A stretch of 64,000 nucleotides of DNA from DAOPYU01 sp942493245 (GTDB lineage: Bacteria > Sumerlaeota > Sumerlaeia > UBA8349): NCBI GenBank assembly GCA_942493245.1, contig OW818685.1:744001-808000 (forward strand), in the 5' to 3' direction. Shown here piece by piece: positions 41,656-50,804 of the stretch. The notes under the pieces are model-generated. The model was not told the DNA's origin, did no database searches, and saw only the letters and a list, made by a program, of their open reading frames with translations. Position 1 is the stretch's first letter, and every line of letters starts with the position of its first letter. Made by a program: the position numbers and the translations under genes.

Positions 41656-43565
41656 CAACCGCCCTCCCTGTACCCGCCACTTCTCTCGAAGAATTGGCCG
41701 CCGATTACGAAAAAAAGAGCAGCGCCATCCAGCGGCGGGTGGTGATCTGTGCCGGTACCGGTTGTGTGGCCAGTGGTTCGCTGAAGGTCCACGACGCCCT
41801 GGTCGAAGCGATTGCGCAAGCGGGACTTTCCGTGGTGGTGGACCTGCATGCCGAATCGGACGCCTCGTCTCCCCTGCACGTCTCCAAGAGCGGGTGTCAG
41901 GGATTCTGCCAGATGGGTCCGCTGATGAGTGTCGAACCGAATGGTCTGCTTTACGTTAAAGTGACACCCCAGGACGTGTCTGACATCGTCGAGACAACGC
42001 TGAAAAACGGCAACGCCGTCGAGCGCCTTCTCTATGTGGATCCCAGAACTGAGATTCGGCACAAGGGGGTGGGTGACATCCCGTTCTACAGCCGCCAGAT
42101 GCGCCAGGTGCTCAAGCAGTGCGGGCAGCTGGACCCCGAGGATATCTGCGAGTATGCCCATATGGGGGGGTATCAGGCAGCGCGCAAGGCTTATCTCGAA
42201 CAGACCCCCGAGGAAATCTGTGACGAAATCCTGCAAAGCGGTCTGCGCGGACGCGGCGGCGGTGGGTTCCCCACCGGACGCAAGTGGCAACTGACGCTCG
42301 TTCAGCCCGGACCCAAAAAATATGTTGTCTGCAACGGCGACGAAGGCGACCCCGGCGCATTCATGGATCGCAGCGTCATGGAAGGCAACCCGCACAGTGT
42401 GATCGAGGGGATGCTGATCGCCGCCCGCGCCATCGGCGCCGATGCGGGATATGTGTACGTGCGTATGGAATACCCCCTGGCGGTGAAGCGTATCCGCAAG
42501 GCGGTCGAAGACGCCCGCGCGCAGGGTTTTCTGGGAACGGATGTGTTCGGTTCGGGTCAAGCCTTCGATCTCGAAGTGATGGAAGGCGCGGGCGCTTTTG
42601 TCTGCGGCGAAGAAACGGCCCTGTTGGCCTCGATCGAGGGCAAGCGCGGTATGCCGATGCCCAAACCGCCGTTCCCCGCCGAGTGCGGACTTTTCGGCAA
42701 ACCGACCGTTATCAATAACGTCGAGACGTTGGCCAGCATACCGCTCATCATGCGCTTCGGCGCGGCCCAGTTCCGCAAGTGTGGCACCGAGAAGTCCCCC
42801 GGCACCAAGACGTTCGCCCTGACGGGTCACGTGGTCAATACCGGCCTTATCGAGGTGCCGTTTGGCGCCACGCTGCGCGAGATCGTTTACAACATCGGCG
42901 GCGGGGTCATTGACGACAATGGCGCGCTGACCGACCAGCCGTTCAAAGCGGTCCAGATCGGCGGTCCGTCGGGTGGCTGTCTGACGGAAGCCCATCTCGA
43001 CCTGCCGATGGATTTCGACAGCCTGCGCAGCATCGGCGCCATGGTGGGTTCGGGTGGCCTGGTGGTGATGAACCAGAACACCTGCATGGTGAAGATCGCG
43101 CGCTTCTTCATGCAGTTTACCCAGAACGAGTCGTGCGGCAAGTGCGTCTTGTGCCGCGAGGGCACCAAACAGATGCTGGCGCTGCTCGATGATGTGATTG
43201 AAGGGCGTGGCACGGTCGAGACGCTCAGTCTGCTCGAAGAAGTGGGACGCGCCGTCGGCAAGGGATCGCTGTGCGGTCTGGGCAAGACTGCGCCCAATCC
43301 GGTGCTTTCGACCCTGCGCCATTTCCGCGGCGAGTACGAAGCGCATGTGCTGCAGAAACGCTGCCCGACCGGCCAGTGCAAGGCGCTTGCCACGCCGGAG
43401 ATTCTCGAAACCAAGTGCGTGGGGTGTACCGCCTGTGTGCGCAAGTGCCCGGTGAGCGCCATTACCGGCGAGAAAAAGAAACCGCACACGATCAACCCGG
43501 ATATCTGTATCAAATGTGGCGCGTGTGTCAAAGCGTGCCGGTTTGAAGCCATCGTCGGAGTCTGA
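41652..43565 (+). CDS. hydB: [FeFe]-hydrogenase flavin subunit HydB/HndC (NuoF-like, FMN and NAD(P))
   Basis: 637 residues. Binds FMN and NAD(H) and is the probable bifurcation site. In order: an N-terminal thioredoxin-like [2Fe-2S] domain (CAGTGCVASGS, CQGFC), the NuoF core with the nucleotide/FMN motifs GRGGGGFPTGRKW and NGDEGDPGAFMDRSVMEG, the [4Fe-4S] motif ESCGKCVLCREG, and a C-terminal 2[4Fe-4S] ferredoxin (CVGCTACVRKCP, CIKCGACVKAC). This three-part layout matches the HydB of trimeric bifurcating hydrogenases. The gap to hydA is 140 bases, the only break in the operon. Confidence 0.96.
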   Translation: MTTALPVPATSLEELAADYEKKSSAIQRRVVICAGTGCVASGSLKVHDALVEAIAQAGLSVVVDLHAESDASSPLHVSKSGCQGFCQMGPLMSVEPNGLLYVKVTPQDVSDIVETTLKNGNAVERLLYVDPRTEIRHKGVGDIPFYSRQMRQVLKQCGQLDPEDICEYAHMGGYQAARKAYLEQTPEEICDEILQSGLRGRGGGGFPTGRKWQLTLVQPGPKKYVVCNGDEGDPGAFMDRSVMEGNPHSVIEGMLIAARAIGADAGYVYVRMEYPLAVKRIRKAVEDARAQGFLGTDVFGSGQAFDLEVMEGAGAFVCGEETALLASIEGKRGMPMPKPPFPAECGLFGKPTVINNVETLASIPLIMRFGAAQFRKCGTEKSPGTKTFALTGHVVNTGLIEVPFGATLREIVYNIGGGVIDDNGALTDQPFKAVQIGGPSGGCLTEAHLDLPMDFDSLRSIGAMVGSGGLVVMNQNTCMVKIARFFMQFTQNESCGKCVLCREGTKQMLALLDDVIEGRGTVETLSLLEEVGRAVGKGSLCGLGKTAPNPVLSTLRHFRGEYEAHVLQKRCPTGQCKALATPEILETKCVGCTACVRKCPVSAITGEKKKPHTINPDICIKCGACVKACRFEAIVGV

Positions 43566-43705
43566 CACACGCTTCGTGCCTGAAGCGGAATCGGGCGGGG
43601 GGGACCCACTCCCCTCTCCTCCGTCCGAGACAGACTCCAACCTCAACCGATTCAATCGCAGGCTCCCCCCGAGCCTTTGACAGGAAAGATGAAAGGACGC
43701 CAGCA

Positions 43706-45733
43706 ATGGACAAGGAAAACGTCGTAATCGTAGATGGCCGGCCCGTCGCTATCGAAGGCGAACGCAACCTGTTGGACTTGTGCCGGAAAGCCAACATCGA
43801 AATCCCCACCTTCTGTTACCACTCGGAATTGAGTGTGTATGGGGCCTGCCGCCTCTGTCTGGTGGATATTGAAGGGATGGGTATCCAAACCTCCTGTACC
43901 ACCAAACCTCAGCCGGGTATGCGCATCCGCACCTCGACCGAGGAAATCCGCCAGATGCGCAAGATGACGGTGGAACTCCTTCTGGCCAACCACGATTACA
44001 ACTGCCCCACCTGCCCCAAGAGCGCGACCTGCAAGTTGCAAGACCTGGCGCGGCGTCTGGGCGTGCGCGAGATCCGGTTCAAGGCCACCCATCCCGAACT
44101 GCCGATTGACCGTTCGGCCCCCTCGATCGAGCGAAATCCCAACCGCTGTATTCTGTGCGGTGACTGCGTGCGCGTCTGTACCGAAGTTCAGGGGATCGGG
44201 GCCATTGATTTCTCGGGCCGTGGCGCCAATTGTACCGTCCAGCCCGCGTTTGGTCACGACTTGAACACCGTCGAGTGTGTTCACTGTGGGCAATGCGCCG
44301 CCGCCTGCCCGACCGGCGCCTTGACGCCCCGTTCCGAGGTCAATGAGGTTTGGAAAGCGCTCGACGACCCGAAGAAAACTGTCGTGTGCCAGATTGCTCC
44401 GGCGGTCCGCGTGGCGTTGGGCGAATCTTTCGGCGGAAAACCGGGTGCGGTCATAACCGGTCAGACGGTCGCGGCTCTGCGCCGCATCGGGTTCGACAAG
44501 GTGTACGACACCTGTTACGCCGCGGATCTGACCGTGATCGAGGAATCCACCGAATTCATCAAACGGAAAACCCAGGGCGAGAAGTTGCCCATTTTCACCT
44601 CCTGCTGTCCGGCCTGGGTAAAGTTCGCCGAGCAGTACTATCCCGAACTGCTCCCCAACCTCAGTTCCTGCCGCTCGCCGCAACAGATGTTCGGGTCGCT
44701 GGCCAAGCGGATCCTGCCCGCTCAACTCAACGTGGAGACCAAGGATCTGGTTGTCGTCTCGATCATGCCCTGTACGGCCAAGAAGTTCGAGGCCAAGCGC
44801 CCCGAGTTCACCACGGAATCCGGGCCGGATGTGGACTATGTGTTGACCACTCAGGAAGTCGCCCGCATGATCGAAGAGCGCGGGTTGGCCTTCGACCATC
44901 TCGATCCCGAATCGCTCGACATGCCCTTGGGGTTCAAATCGGGCGCGGGCGTGATCTTCGGCGCTACCGGTGGGGTGAGCGAAGCGGTGCTGCGCTACGC
45001 CTCGGAAAAACTGGGGGCGGAACGCAATCACTCCATCGAGTTCCACGAAGTGCGTGGCGATGCCGGAATTCGCGAAGCCACCATCACGGCCGGGAGTACG
45101 GAACTGCGTCTGGCCGTGGTCAATGGTCTGGCCAACGCCCGTCAGTTGGCTGAAAAGGTCCTGAAGGGCGAGGCTCAGTACGACCTGATTGAAGTCATGG
45201 CGTGTCCGGGTGGCTGTGTGGGTGGAGCGGGGCAGCCCGTTTCTTTCGGCGCCGATGTGCGTCGCCGCCGGGCACAATCTCTCTACGATACGGATCGCAC
45301 GATGCAATTGCACAACTCACAGGATAACCACATGGTGGCCGCCTGTTACGAACAGCACCTCGAGGAACCGGGCAGCGAAACCGCCCACCATCTGCTCCAC
45401 ACCCATTACAAGAGCCGCCGGCGCATGGAAGTCGAGTCCATCTCGCTCATCGGGGCGCTGGACAAGGGCGAACGTTTGACGGTGCGTGTCTGCATCGGAA
45501 CCAACTGTTACCTCAAAGGCTCGCAGGACATCCTGCAGCGTGTGGTTCACTACGTCGAGCAGAACGAACTCGACGAGTACGTGGACGTTGCCGCCACGTT
45601 CTGTTTTGAAAAGTGTGTCAGCGCTCCCAACGTGCGCGTCGGGGAGACCATGATTGGCGCCTGCACCTACGAAAAGGCGATCGAAGCGATCAACTCGGCC
45701 ATCGCCAAACTGTCGTCTCAGGTCTCCCAGTAA
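43706..45733 (+). CDS. hydA: [FeFe]-hydrogenase catalytic subunit HydA/HndD (group A3-type)
   Basis: 675 residues. Makes or oxidises H2 at the H-cluster. N-terminal relay: [2Fe-2S] (CYHSELSVYGACRLC), His-ligated [4Fe-4S] (HDYNCPTCPKSATC), two ferredoxin clusters (CILCGDCVRVC, CVHCGQCAAACP). H-cluster: L1 TSCCPAW (about residue 300), SPQQMFG, L2 MPCTAKKFE (about 354), L3 ACPGGCVGGAGQP (about 498), all intact including the proton-transfer cysteine. A small-subunit-like tail (YDTDRTMQLHNSQDNH) is followed by a C-terminal thioredoxin-like [2Fe-2S] domain (CIGTNCYLKGS, CFEKC), as in Thermotoga HydA. Maturases HydEFG are not in the window. AAAGGA precedes the ATG. Confidence 0.97.
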   Translation: MDKENVVIVDGRPVAIEGERNLLDLCRKANIEIPTFCYHSELSVYGACRLCLVDIEGMGIQTSCTTKPQPGMRIRTSTEEIRQMRKMTVELLLANHDYNCPTCPKSATCKLQDLARRLGVREIRFKATHPELPIDRSAPSIERNPNRCILCGDCVRVCTEVQGIGAIDFSGRGANCTVQPAFGHDLNTVECVHCGQCAAACPTGALTPRSEVNEVWKALDDPKKTVVCQIAPAVRVALGESFGGKPGAVITGQTVAALRRIGFDKVYDTCYAADLTVIEESTEFIKRKTQGEKLPIFTSCCPAWVKFAEQYYPELLPNLSSCRSPQQMFGSLAKRILPAQLNVETKDLVVVSIMPCTAKKFEAKRPEFTTESGPDVDYVLTTQEVARMIEERGLAFDHLDPESLDMPLGFKSGAGVIFGATGGVSEAVLRYASEKLGAERNHSIEFHEVRGDAGIREATITAGSTELRLAVVNGLANARQLAEKVLKGEAQYDLIEVMACPGGCVGGAGQPVSFGADVRRRRAQSLYDTDRTMQLHNSQDNHMVAACYEQHLEEPGSETAHHLLHTHYKSRRRMEVESISLIGALDKGERLTVRVCIGTNCYLKGSQDILQRVVHYVEQNELDEYVDVAATFCFEKCVSAPNVRVGETMIGACTYEKAIEAINSAIAKLSSQVSQ

Positions 45734-45735
45734 GA

Positions 45736-45762
45736 AGAGACACAAATGCCAAGGGTGTCTCT
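45736..45762. other. Hairpin after hydA
   Basis: AGAGACAC (45736-45743) pairs with GTGTCTCT (45755-45762), no U-tract. It could slow transcription or protect the hydA 3' end before the sensory pair. Confidence 0.4.
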
Positions 45763-45981
45763 GCAATAGGGGTTTTCCCATGCAAGTCGAGTCCGGGTGG
45801 ACACGCAATGTGTTCGCCCGGACACCTGTACAAAAGATGTGGGTTTTCTCTCGGAAAACCGAAAACTCGGACATGGAAGCCCGCAAAACTGAAGTTGCCC
45901 CCTGGCTAACCGAAACGGAAAAGAAACGAGATCTGTCAGCGCCCCAGGCTTTCCCCATCCCTCGTCAGGAAAGAAGCGCTC

Positions 45982-47763
45982 ATGCACCGCACCGATACCC
46001 CCCCGTCCGTTGTGTTTACCAATCAGGCCAAATGCCGCGACTGTTACCGTTGCGTGCGGGTCTGCCCGGTCAAGGCGATCCGTGTTCAGGATGGTCAGGC
46101 TTCCGTCCACCCGAAACGGTGTCTGAGCTGCGGCACCTGCATCCGCGAGTGCCCGCAGGGCGCCAAGACCTACCGCCGCGACCTGGATAAGGTCCGCGAG
46201 ATCCTCGCGTCGAACAACCGGGTGGCTGTGTCCGTCGCTCCCTCTTTCGCCGGTTTTTTGCGGGAGTGGGAATGGCGTCGCCTCCCCTCGGCGTTGCGTA
46301 AACTCGGTTTCTGGCGGGTCGAGGAGACGGCTGTGGGCGCCTGGCATGCCGCCCACGCTCTAAAAGGCCGTCTTTCGGGTTCCAACGCCCGCCGCGCAAC
46401 CCTCATCGAGTCGAGCTGTCCGGCGGTTGTGAATTACATCGAGCGTTACCGTCCGGACCGGGTGCCCGACATCGCGCCGGTTCTCTCGCCTATGCTCTCG
46501 CATGCCCGGCTGCTTAAAGAACTGCACGGTCAGGACCTAGGCATCGTCTTTGTCGGTCCGTGTGTCGCCAAGAAGTCGGAGGCGGAGCGTCCCGAGCACG
46601 GAGGACTGGTCGGAGCGGTCCTGACCTTCGAGGAACTCTTCGACTGGTTCCGCGAGCAGAGCATTGATCTGGCACAGCTCGAGGAGAGCGCCTTCGACGC
46701 GGAACCGGGCAGCGACGCCCGGTATTATCCTCTGCTCGGGGGGTGTCTCCAGACGGCGGAGATTGTTGCCGACACGCTCTCCGACCGGGTTTTGTCCGCC
46801 AGCGGTTTCGATGAAGTCCGCGATGTTCTCCAGACGCCCCAGGACCCCCACCTGGAACTGATCGAAGCGCTGTTCTGTCCCGAGGGATGCATTGGAGGAC
46901 CGGCCATCCCCTCGGAAGGAAATCCGTTCGAGCGGCGGCTTCGTCTGATTCAATATGTCCGTGAGCAGACTCCCACGCCTGGACTCCCTGCCGCTACGCC
47001 CCACGAGAACATCTCGTTTACGGCCCGGTTCCATCCGAAACCGGTGGATGAGTCACAATCGGTCTCGGAATTAGCGATCCGTCAGGCGTTGGAACGGACC
47101 GGCAAGATAGATCCCGAGAACCAGTTGAACTGTGGCGCCTGTGGGTACCCCACCTGCCGCGACAAGGCCATCGCCGTGTGCCTGGGCCTGGCCGAGGCCG
47201 AAATGTGCCTGCCCTACATGCGCCACCTGGCCGAGCGACGCACCGACCGCATTATCGAAACCAGCCCGAACGGCATCGTGCTTCTCAACGAGCGGCTTGA
47301 AATTCTGAGCATGAACGCGGCCTTCCGGAAACTGTTCTATTGTTCCAACGCCCTGATGGGCAAACACATCAGCCAGATTGTGGACCCCGAAATGTTCGAG
47401 CGCCTTGCCGCCGGTTCCGAAGGGCCGATTGAGGCGACGGTCAACCATGAGTCCTACAACCGCATCTGCCACCAGATCGCCTACCGCCTGCAACAGGATC
47501 ACCAGTTTGTCGGCATTTTCATCAATATCACGGAAACGCGCAAGAGCCAGGAAGAATTGGAACTGTTGCGCAATGAAGCGCTCCGCCAGGCTCACGAACT
47601 CCTCGAGCACCAGATCCAGATGGCTCAGGAAATGACCCGGTTCCTGGGTGAGAATACCGCGCGCGGCGAGGAACTGGTTGAGCATCTCATGGCCCTGGTT
47701 CGGCAGAACCCCTCCACTTCAAACTCGGAAGCTGGTCACGCCCATGGATTACCTCCACGTTGA
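45982..47763 (+). CDS. HydS-like sensory [FeFe]-hydrogenase homologue with PAS domain
   Basis: 593 residues. Two ferredoxin motifs (CRDCYRCVRVCP, CLSCGTCIRECP) lead into an H-cluster domain with altered loops: L1 ESSCPAV (about residue 143), L2 GPCVAKKSE (about 192), L3 CPEGCIGGPAIP (about 298). The H-cluster cysteines remain, but the proton-transfer cysteine of TSCC is serine, as expected for a sensor rather than a fast catalyst. An extra [4Fe-4S] motif NCGACGYPTC (about 382) and a PAS domain (about 415-540, IIETSPNGIVLLNERLEILS) follow, then a coiled coil. It overlaps the SpoIIE phosphatase gene by 20 bases, so the PAS output probably acts on that enzyme. Probably binds H2, CO or an FeS redox signal (inference). 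Confidence 0.9.
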   Translation: MHRTDTPPSVVFTNQAKCRDCYRCVRVCPVKAIRVQDGQASVHPKRCLSCGTCIRECPQGAKTYRRDLDKVREILASNNRVAVSVAPSFAGFLREWEWRRLPSALRKLGFWRVEETAVGAWHAAHALKGRLSGSNARRATLIESSCPAVVNYIERYRPDRVPDIAPVLSPMLSHARLLKELHGQDLGIVFVGPCVAKKSEAERPEHGGLVGAVLTFEELFDWFREQSIDLAQLEESAFDAEPGSDARYYPLLGGCLQTAEIVADTLSDRVLSASGFDEVRDVLQTPQDPHLELIEALFCPEGCIGGPAIPSEGNPFERRLRLIQYVREQTPTPGLPAATPHENISFTARFHPKPVDESQSVSELAIRQALERTGKIDPENQLNCGACGYPTCRDKAIAVCLGLAEAEMCLPYMRHLAERRTDRIIETSPNGIVLLNERLEILSMNAAFRKLFYCSNALMGKHISQIVDPEMFERLAAGSEGPIEATVNHESYNRICHQIAYRLQQDHQFVGIFINITETRKSQEELELLRNEALRQAHELLEHQIQMAQEMTRFLGENTARGEELVEHLMALVRQNPSTSNSEAGHAHGLPPR

Positions 47764-48904
47764 CACCCTGATTGCCCAGGTGGCGAAGCGTCCTCTCCAG
47801 CCGTGCGGGGACGTGGTGTGTTCCGACCGCGGGCCATCGGGAACCTTGCTGATCCTCTGCGACGGCCAGGGATCGGGTGTACGCGCCAACCTCTATGCGG
47901 AAATGATCGTCTCGCGCCTGCGCCAGCGTCTGCTGGGGAATTGCTCGCTGCGCCAGGCGTTCGCCGAAACGGTCCGCACGCTCGAGAAAAATCGGGGGAT
48001 TACCGTTCCCTGGGGCGCCTGCGCCGTGGCGCGCGTTTTACCCAAGGGCGACACAACCATTCTCACCTACGAATCCCCCCCGCCTCTGTTTATCTCCGGA
48101 CGGCAGGTTCAGGTGCTCCAAGCGCGCCCGTCCGTGCATGGATGCGCCCTGCCGGTGATTGGCGAGGCGAACTGTTTTCTGAAACCGAGCGAGGGCCTGC
48201 TGCTGGTCTCCGATGGGATTACCCAGGCAGGTCTGGGGCGCTGTATTCCCGGAATGCCCGAAGGGTGGGGGATCGAGGGCGTGCGCGACTACCTCAACCA
48301 GCAGATCCGCGCCAAACAGGATTGGCAAACCTTCCCGGATGTCGTTCAGAAGAAAGCGCTTTCCCTCTGGACCCGGACGGGAGACGATTGTACCGCCGCG
48401 CTCCTGATGTGCCGGCGGGGCATCACGGTCTCGATCATGACCGGGCCGTCTGTCAACCGCGACAATGACGCGCAGGCCGTCCAGAAGTTCATGAAGAGTC
48501 CCGGCATCCATGTCGTCTGTGGCGGAACGACAGCCAATGTGGTGGCGCGCGAGACCGGACGGAAACTCGAAGTCAACACCGAGTCCGCCACGTCTTTCAC
48601 CCCGCCGGCTTTCGAAATCAGCGGTCTGGACCTGGTAACCGAAGGCGCGGTGACTCTGAATCAGCTCTACAATCTTCTCGACATGCAATCGGACCAGATC
48701 ACCGAGAACAACCCGACCGTGGAACTGCACCATCTCATCGGGGTGGCCGATCGGGTCCGTTTTTTCTACGGACTGGCTGCGAACCCGGCGGAAGGTTCCC
48801 TGGCTTTCCGGCAATTGGGGGTTCTCCAGCGCCGTCAGATTCTCCCCATGATCGCCGACAAACTCAAATCGGCCGGTAAACTCGTCGAAATCATCGAGAT
48901 ATAG
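47744..48904 (+). CDS. SpoIIE-type PPM serine/threonine phosphatase (hydrogenase-linked)
   Basis: 386 residues, cytosolic. A PP2C-like/SpoIIE core (about 15-225) shows DRGPSGTLLILCDGQGSG, the metal-binding aspartates in CDGQGSG and VSDGITQAG, and DDCTAALL near 220. SpoIIE/RsbU enzymes dephosphorylate anti-anti-sigma factors in partner-switch regulation. The last 150 residues match nothing I recognise (SPGIHVVCGGTTANVVARET resembles a nucleotide-binding segment). The ATG at 47744 lies inside the end of the HydS gene, so the two are translationally coupled. No kinase or sigma factor partner is near, so the target is unknown. Confidence 0.85.
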   Translation: MDYLHVDTLIAQVAKRPLQPCGDVVCSDRGPSGTLLILCDGQGSGVRANLYAEMIVSRLRQRLLGNCSLRQAFAETVRTLEKNRGITVPWGACAVARVLPKGDTTILTYESPPPLFISGRQVQVLQARPSVHGCALPVIGEANCFLKPSEGLLLVSDGITQAGLGRCIPGMPEGWGIEGVRDYLNQQIRAKQDWQTFPDVVQKKALSLWTRTGDDCTAALLMCRRGITVSIMTGPSVNRDNDAQAVQKFMKSPGIHVVCGGTTANVVARETGRKLEVNTESATSFTPPAFEISGLDLVTEGAVTLNQLYNLLDMQSDQITENNPTVELHHLIGVADRVRFFYGLAANPAEGSLAFRQLGVLQRRQILPMIADKLKSAGKLVEIIEI

Positions 48905-49349
48905 AGACGGTCGCGTTTTCGGGGTTGGGCTTTATCCCCGCCGACGCCACGTCCCCTGTTGTGATGATATAGCCCTTGCCAAAAAGAATCTTCATGAATG
49001 ACACGGAGTCAGGTGTTCCAGACCCAAGTCCCGTCAGGGACTTCTGACAATAGCCCAGCGCTTCAGCGCTGGGTTCTGGATCATCCCTTTTCCCCGCGTC
49101 CCGGAGGGACGGCTGTCGGTACCCCCGGTTTTTCAGTCGTCCCTCCGGGACGAATTGTCTGAGGATCGCTTTCCCACCGTTGAAACGGTGGGCTACTTTC
49201 TTGCCGTCCCTCCGGGACGGAACGGCTGATTGTAAGAACCGACAATCGGAATAATGAAGATTCTTCCTGGCAATTGCTCTAACGATTCAGTTTGTCTGGA
49301 ACAGCCGGCATCATGCACGGTTTTCCACAAAGGGATTTTCTGCGTCTGA
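48905..49349. repeat. Gene-free region with a cluster of short palindromes
   Basis: Five or more hairpins in 170 bases: CCCAGCGCT-TC-AGCGCTGGG (49054-49073), GTCCC-GGA-GGGAC (49098-49110), CGTCCC-TCC-GGGACG (49138-49152), CCCACCGT-TGAA-ACGGTGGG (49173-49192), CCGTCCC-TCC-GGGACGG (49204-49220). Words such as GTCCCTCCGGGAC recur in both orientations. Sequence before 49000 and after 49230 has no gene. Confidence 0.7.
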
Positions 49350-50804
49350 TCAGACGGGATTTTCGCTTCGTCGGGACTCGGAGTTATGCGTCGCTCCATC
49401 TGATTTGCGTTTCAGGAGGTAGAGGGTTCGGCAGGCGTCGGGGACGCGGGTTTTTTCGACGAGGTCGAAATAACCGAAAAACGCCTTTTCAAACCCTTCT
49501 TCGGTGTAGTCGGGGAAAATGTCCTCGCGCGTGGCCAGCAGACGCTTGACCTGCGAGTCTTCCTTGGGGACGAACTCGAGGACCAGGTAATCGCAGAGTG
49601 CGGCAAAAAAGCGGGCGATGTCGGGCAGAGGGGTGTTGTTGCCGATCGCGAGGTGGTGGATCAGAGCGAGGCCCAGCGCCACGTCGGCGTGGCCTCGGTT
49701 CTGGAAGGCCTGACGTTCCTCGTTGGCCCAGCCGATGGCGGGCGAGGGGTTGGTCAGGTCGAGCCGCAGAGCCAGGAGGTTCGGCTCGGAGGCCTGCCTG
49801 GCGGCGCGGTAGTTTTTCTCCACGGCGGCGGGGTCAATGTCCGCCGACAGGGTGTAGGCGCCCAACTGCGCGCCCAGGCGGCTGAAGAGACCCGTGTTGG
49901 CGCCCAAGTCCCAGACCGTGCGCGGTTTGAGTTTTTCGAGGAACTGACGGACCAGTTTTCCCTTCCCGTCGAGCGCTTCGTTCGAGTAGTTCGTGTCGCT
50001 GTAATAGTCGCCCCATTCGGTGCCCGCCGGGGTCCACTCGAGACTCTGGACCGTGGAGATCAGATTCTCGATCAGGGCGGTCATCTTGGCCGGGCTGATC
50101 TGAACCTGAATCTTCCGGGAGGACTCGCGTCCCGAGTCGGCATAGCGCGATTGCGCCTTGGCGTGGGAAATCAGGTGGATGAGCAGTCCGAATTTCAGGC
50201 GGGCCTTCCAGGGCAGGAGGCGGGCCGCCAGGTCGAGCGGGATGCCGTCAATGTGGGACTGCAACAGGAGTGAAAGCCGCACGTCGCACATCGCCATGAG
50301 CGCCAGCGGCGCCAGGAAGTGGCGGCAGAACTGCCCGTAGGCGATCCACGGTTCCCCGGGTACGTAACGCGCAAAGGAGAGCGTATCGATGAGAACCGGG
50401 CGGGAACCGATGAACTGGATATTGTAGGCGCTGGCGTCCTTGAGGACCATGCCGTGGCGCAGGGCTGCACGGTGGATGCGCAGGGTGGTGATCGCCGCGT
50501 CCTTCAGGGCGGAAAAGGACCACTCGAATGGGTAGGAAATAAACGGCACCACGGCGGGCTTTATGATTTTATACGCGGTTTCGGGCTGGAGCGGAGGAAC
50601 GTCCACCTCGGTGTGTTCGATCAGAAGGCCTTTGGAAGCGAGGCGGCCATACAAGCCGCTCGACATCAACAGGTCGTAGTCGTCCCGATAGCGCTGGTTG
50701 ATCTGGCGCAGGAGCGCGCCGTCGCGCTTAAAGACATACCCGCTCGGATCGCGGAAGGAGGCGGCGACGCGCTCGTCACTTGGGTGTGAGGTCATCATCG
50801 TCAT
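49350..50804 (-). CDS. Class I SAM-dependent methyltransferase with kinase-like N-terminal half
   Basis: 484 residues. The C-terminal half (about 310-460) is a Rossmann methyltransferase: TVWDLGANTGLFSRLGA is motif I and SADIDPAAVEKNY is motif II. The N-terminal half is not a methyltransferase; it contains GMVLKDASAYNIQFIGS and RPVLIDTLSF, which resemble the catalytic loop (D-x4-N) and metal-binding aspartate of protein-kinase/aminoglycoside-phosphotransferase folds. No glycine-rich loop is obvious. The start overlaps the upstream 93-residue membrane protein by 29 bases; ATGs at 50798 and 50795 are also possible. The pair suggests modification of a lipid or envelope glycan (inference). Confidence 0.8.
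   Translation of the reverse strand: MTMMTSHPSDERVAASFRDPSGYVFKRDGALLRQINQRYRDDYDLLMSSGLYGRLASKGLLIEHTEVDVPPLQPETAYKIIKPAVVPFISYPFEWSFSALKDAAITTLRIHRAALRHGMVLKDASAYNIQFIGSRPVLIDTLSFARYVPGEPWIAYGQFCRHFLAPLALMAMCDVRLSLLLQSHIDGIPLDLAARLLPWKARLKFGLLIHLISHAKAQSRYADSGRESSRKIQVQISPAKMTALIENLISTVQSLEWTPAGTEWGDYYSDTNYSNEALDGKGKLVRQFLEKLKPRTVWDLGANTGLFSRLGAQLGAYTLSADIDPAAVEKNYRAARQASEPNLLALRLDLTNPSPAIGWANEERQAFQNRGHADVALGLALIHHLAIGNNTPLPDIARFFAALCDYLVLEFVPKEDSQVKRLLATREDIFPDYTEEGFEKAFFGYFDLVEKTRVPDACRTLYLLKRKSDGATHNSESRRSENPV

Noticed and set aside
41625..45313. Long minus-strand ORFs opposite hydB and hydA
   Set aside because: Mirror frames of the hydrogenase genes; His/Gln/Arg-rich sequence without signatures.
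49020..49225. CRISPR array
   Set aside because: Units are different short palindromes without constant repeat length, regular spacers or cas genes.
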